DNA of 64,000 nucleotides, taken from assembly GCA_008711295.1 (NCBI GenBank), contig VUYV01000016.1, positions 8,233,920 to 8,297,919 of the forward strand, read 5' to 3'. This document shows, in pieces, positions 63,490 through 64,000 of this stretch. The notes under the pieces are model-generated. The model was given only the letters and a program-made list of their open reading frames with translations, was not told the origin of the DNA and did no database searches. The DNA comes from Anarhynchus alexandrinus (lineage: Eukaryota; Chordata; Aves; Charadriiformes; Charadriidae). The translations under genes and the position numbers were made by a program. Each line of letters begins with the position of its first letter. Position 1 is the first letter of the stretch.

Positions 63490-64000
63490 GTACGGTAGCA
63501 GTTCAAGGTGTAAATGGTCCTTATGCCACTGTGCCTCAGGCAGAACTCCTGCAGAGACAGGGAGCATTGCCCAGGGCAGGACTGCAGGTTGGCACTGGGC
63601 TGTGTGTTTATTACTTTTCACAGTAGCTGGGGAGAGGAATTTCTCCATGGCTTTGCCTTTTCAATTGAGGGCCTTATATAGCCTCTTTGATAACATTGCA
63701 AAAGAAGAGCTCTGCTGCTTCTTATGCCAGCTCCTGTTTGTATATGGATTTTCAGTGTTTCTTCCCTGCGTTGTTGCAGAATCATTTGTGACCAGTCGCA
63801 TTTTGCAGGAGGTAAAATATAAATTCCTGCTGCACTTAGAAACTATACTTGAAAAGGCAAATCCTGTGCCGCTCATATTCTTTAGGCTCTCACAGGGCAG
63901 GCCCTGCAGTGCTGTAGATTTTTGCAGTCATTGGTTTCCTGTTTTAACAGGCGATGCAGAGTGGTAGGAGCAGATGCACAGAATGAAGTGGGTGGTGCCT
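63490..64000 (+). other. PCSK2: PCSK2 intron 7, 5' portion
   Basis: The sequence after the gtacgg donor of exon 7 runs to the end of the window. The frame continuing from the exon stays open for a while (to 63626) but leaves the PC2 sequence immediately at the donor: human PC2 continues IRMLDQ and this does not. It is therefore intron. Nothing else is recognised. Confidence 0.92.

Noticed and set aside
63356..63967. 203-codon + strand open frame overlapping exon 7
   Set aside because: It is in a different frame from the PC2 reading (exon codons start at 63402, offset by one) and reads through the exon 7 donor. The PC2 frame gives the conserved SHGTRCAGE box, so this is a shadow.

Overview
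The window reads as one stretch of an avian nuclear genome, most likely a bird. The only recognisable interspersed repeats are CR1-type LINE fragments carrying the CR1 3' end: an octamer tail, then sequence resembling 'ggttggaaaggacct' and its reverse complement. Repeat density is low, introns are long and AT-rich, and I see no Alu, L1 or tRNA-derived SINE. Crocodilians and turtles also carry CR1, so 'bird' is an inference.

The window lies inside a single protein-coding gene on the + strand, PCSK2 (proprotein convertase 2, PC2). Six coding exons can be placed to the base, each with AG/GT boundaries and compatible phases: 4432-4536, 35204-35317, 36977-37085, 39052-39089, 56706-56782 and 63401-63489. 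Joined, they give 532 coding bases with no stop. They correspond to about residues 60-237 of the human protein: the second half of the prodomain, the RRKR activation site, and the first part of the subtilisin-like catalytic domain with catalytic Asp (DDG) and His (HGT). Exon 1 (signal peptide, start of prodomain) lies before base 1. The rest of the catalytic domain, including the Ser, and the P domain lie beyond base 64000.

All other sequence is intronic: the 3' part of intron 1 (1-4431), intron 2 (30.7 kb), intron 3 (1.7 kb), intron 4 (2.0 kb), intron 5 (17.6 kb), intron 6 (6.6 kb) and the start of intron 7. The introns hold five CR1 fragments (four antisense to PCSK2, one sense), several long poly-T tracts, a few simple repeats and four single-N assembly gaps. 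I found no nested protein-coding gene, tRNA, rRNA or CRISPR array.

The most notable structure is at 15404-15933. A 215-bp sequence occurs twice as an exact direct repeat around a CR1 3' end and an N. The first copy stops exactly at the CR1 junction and the second reads through the uninterrupted site, so it looks like filled and empty alleles of a CR1 insertion joined head to tail by the assembler. No previously undescribed biological system is evident.
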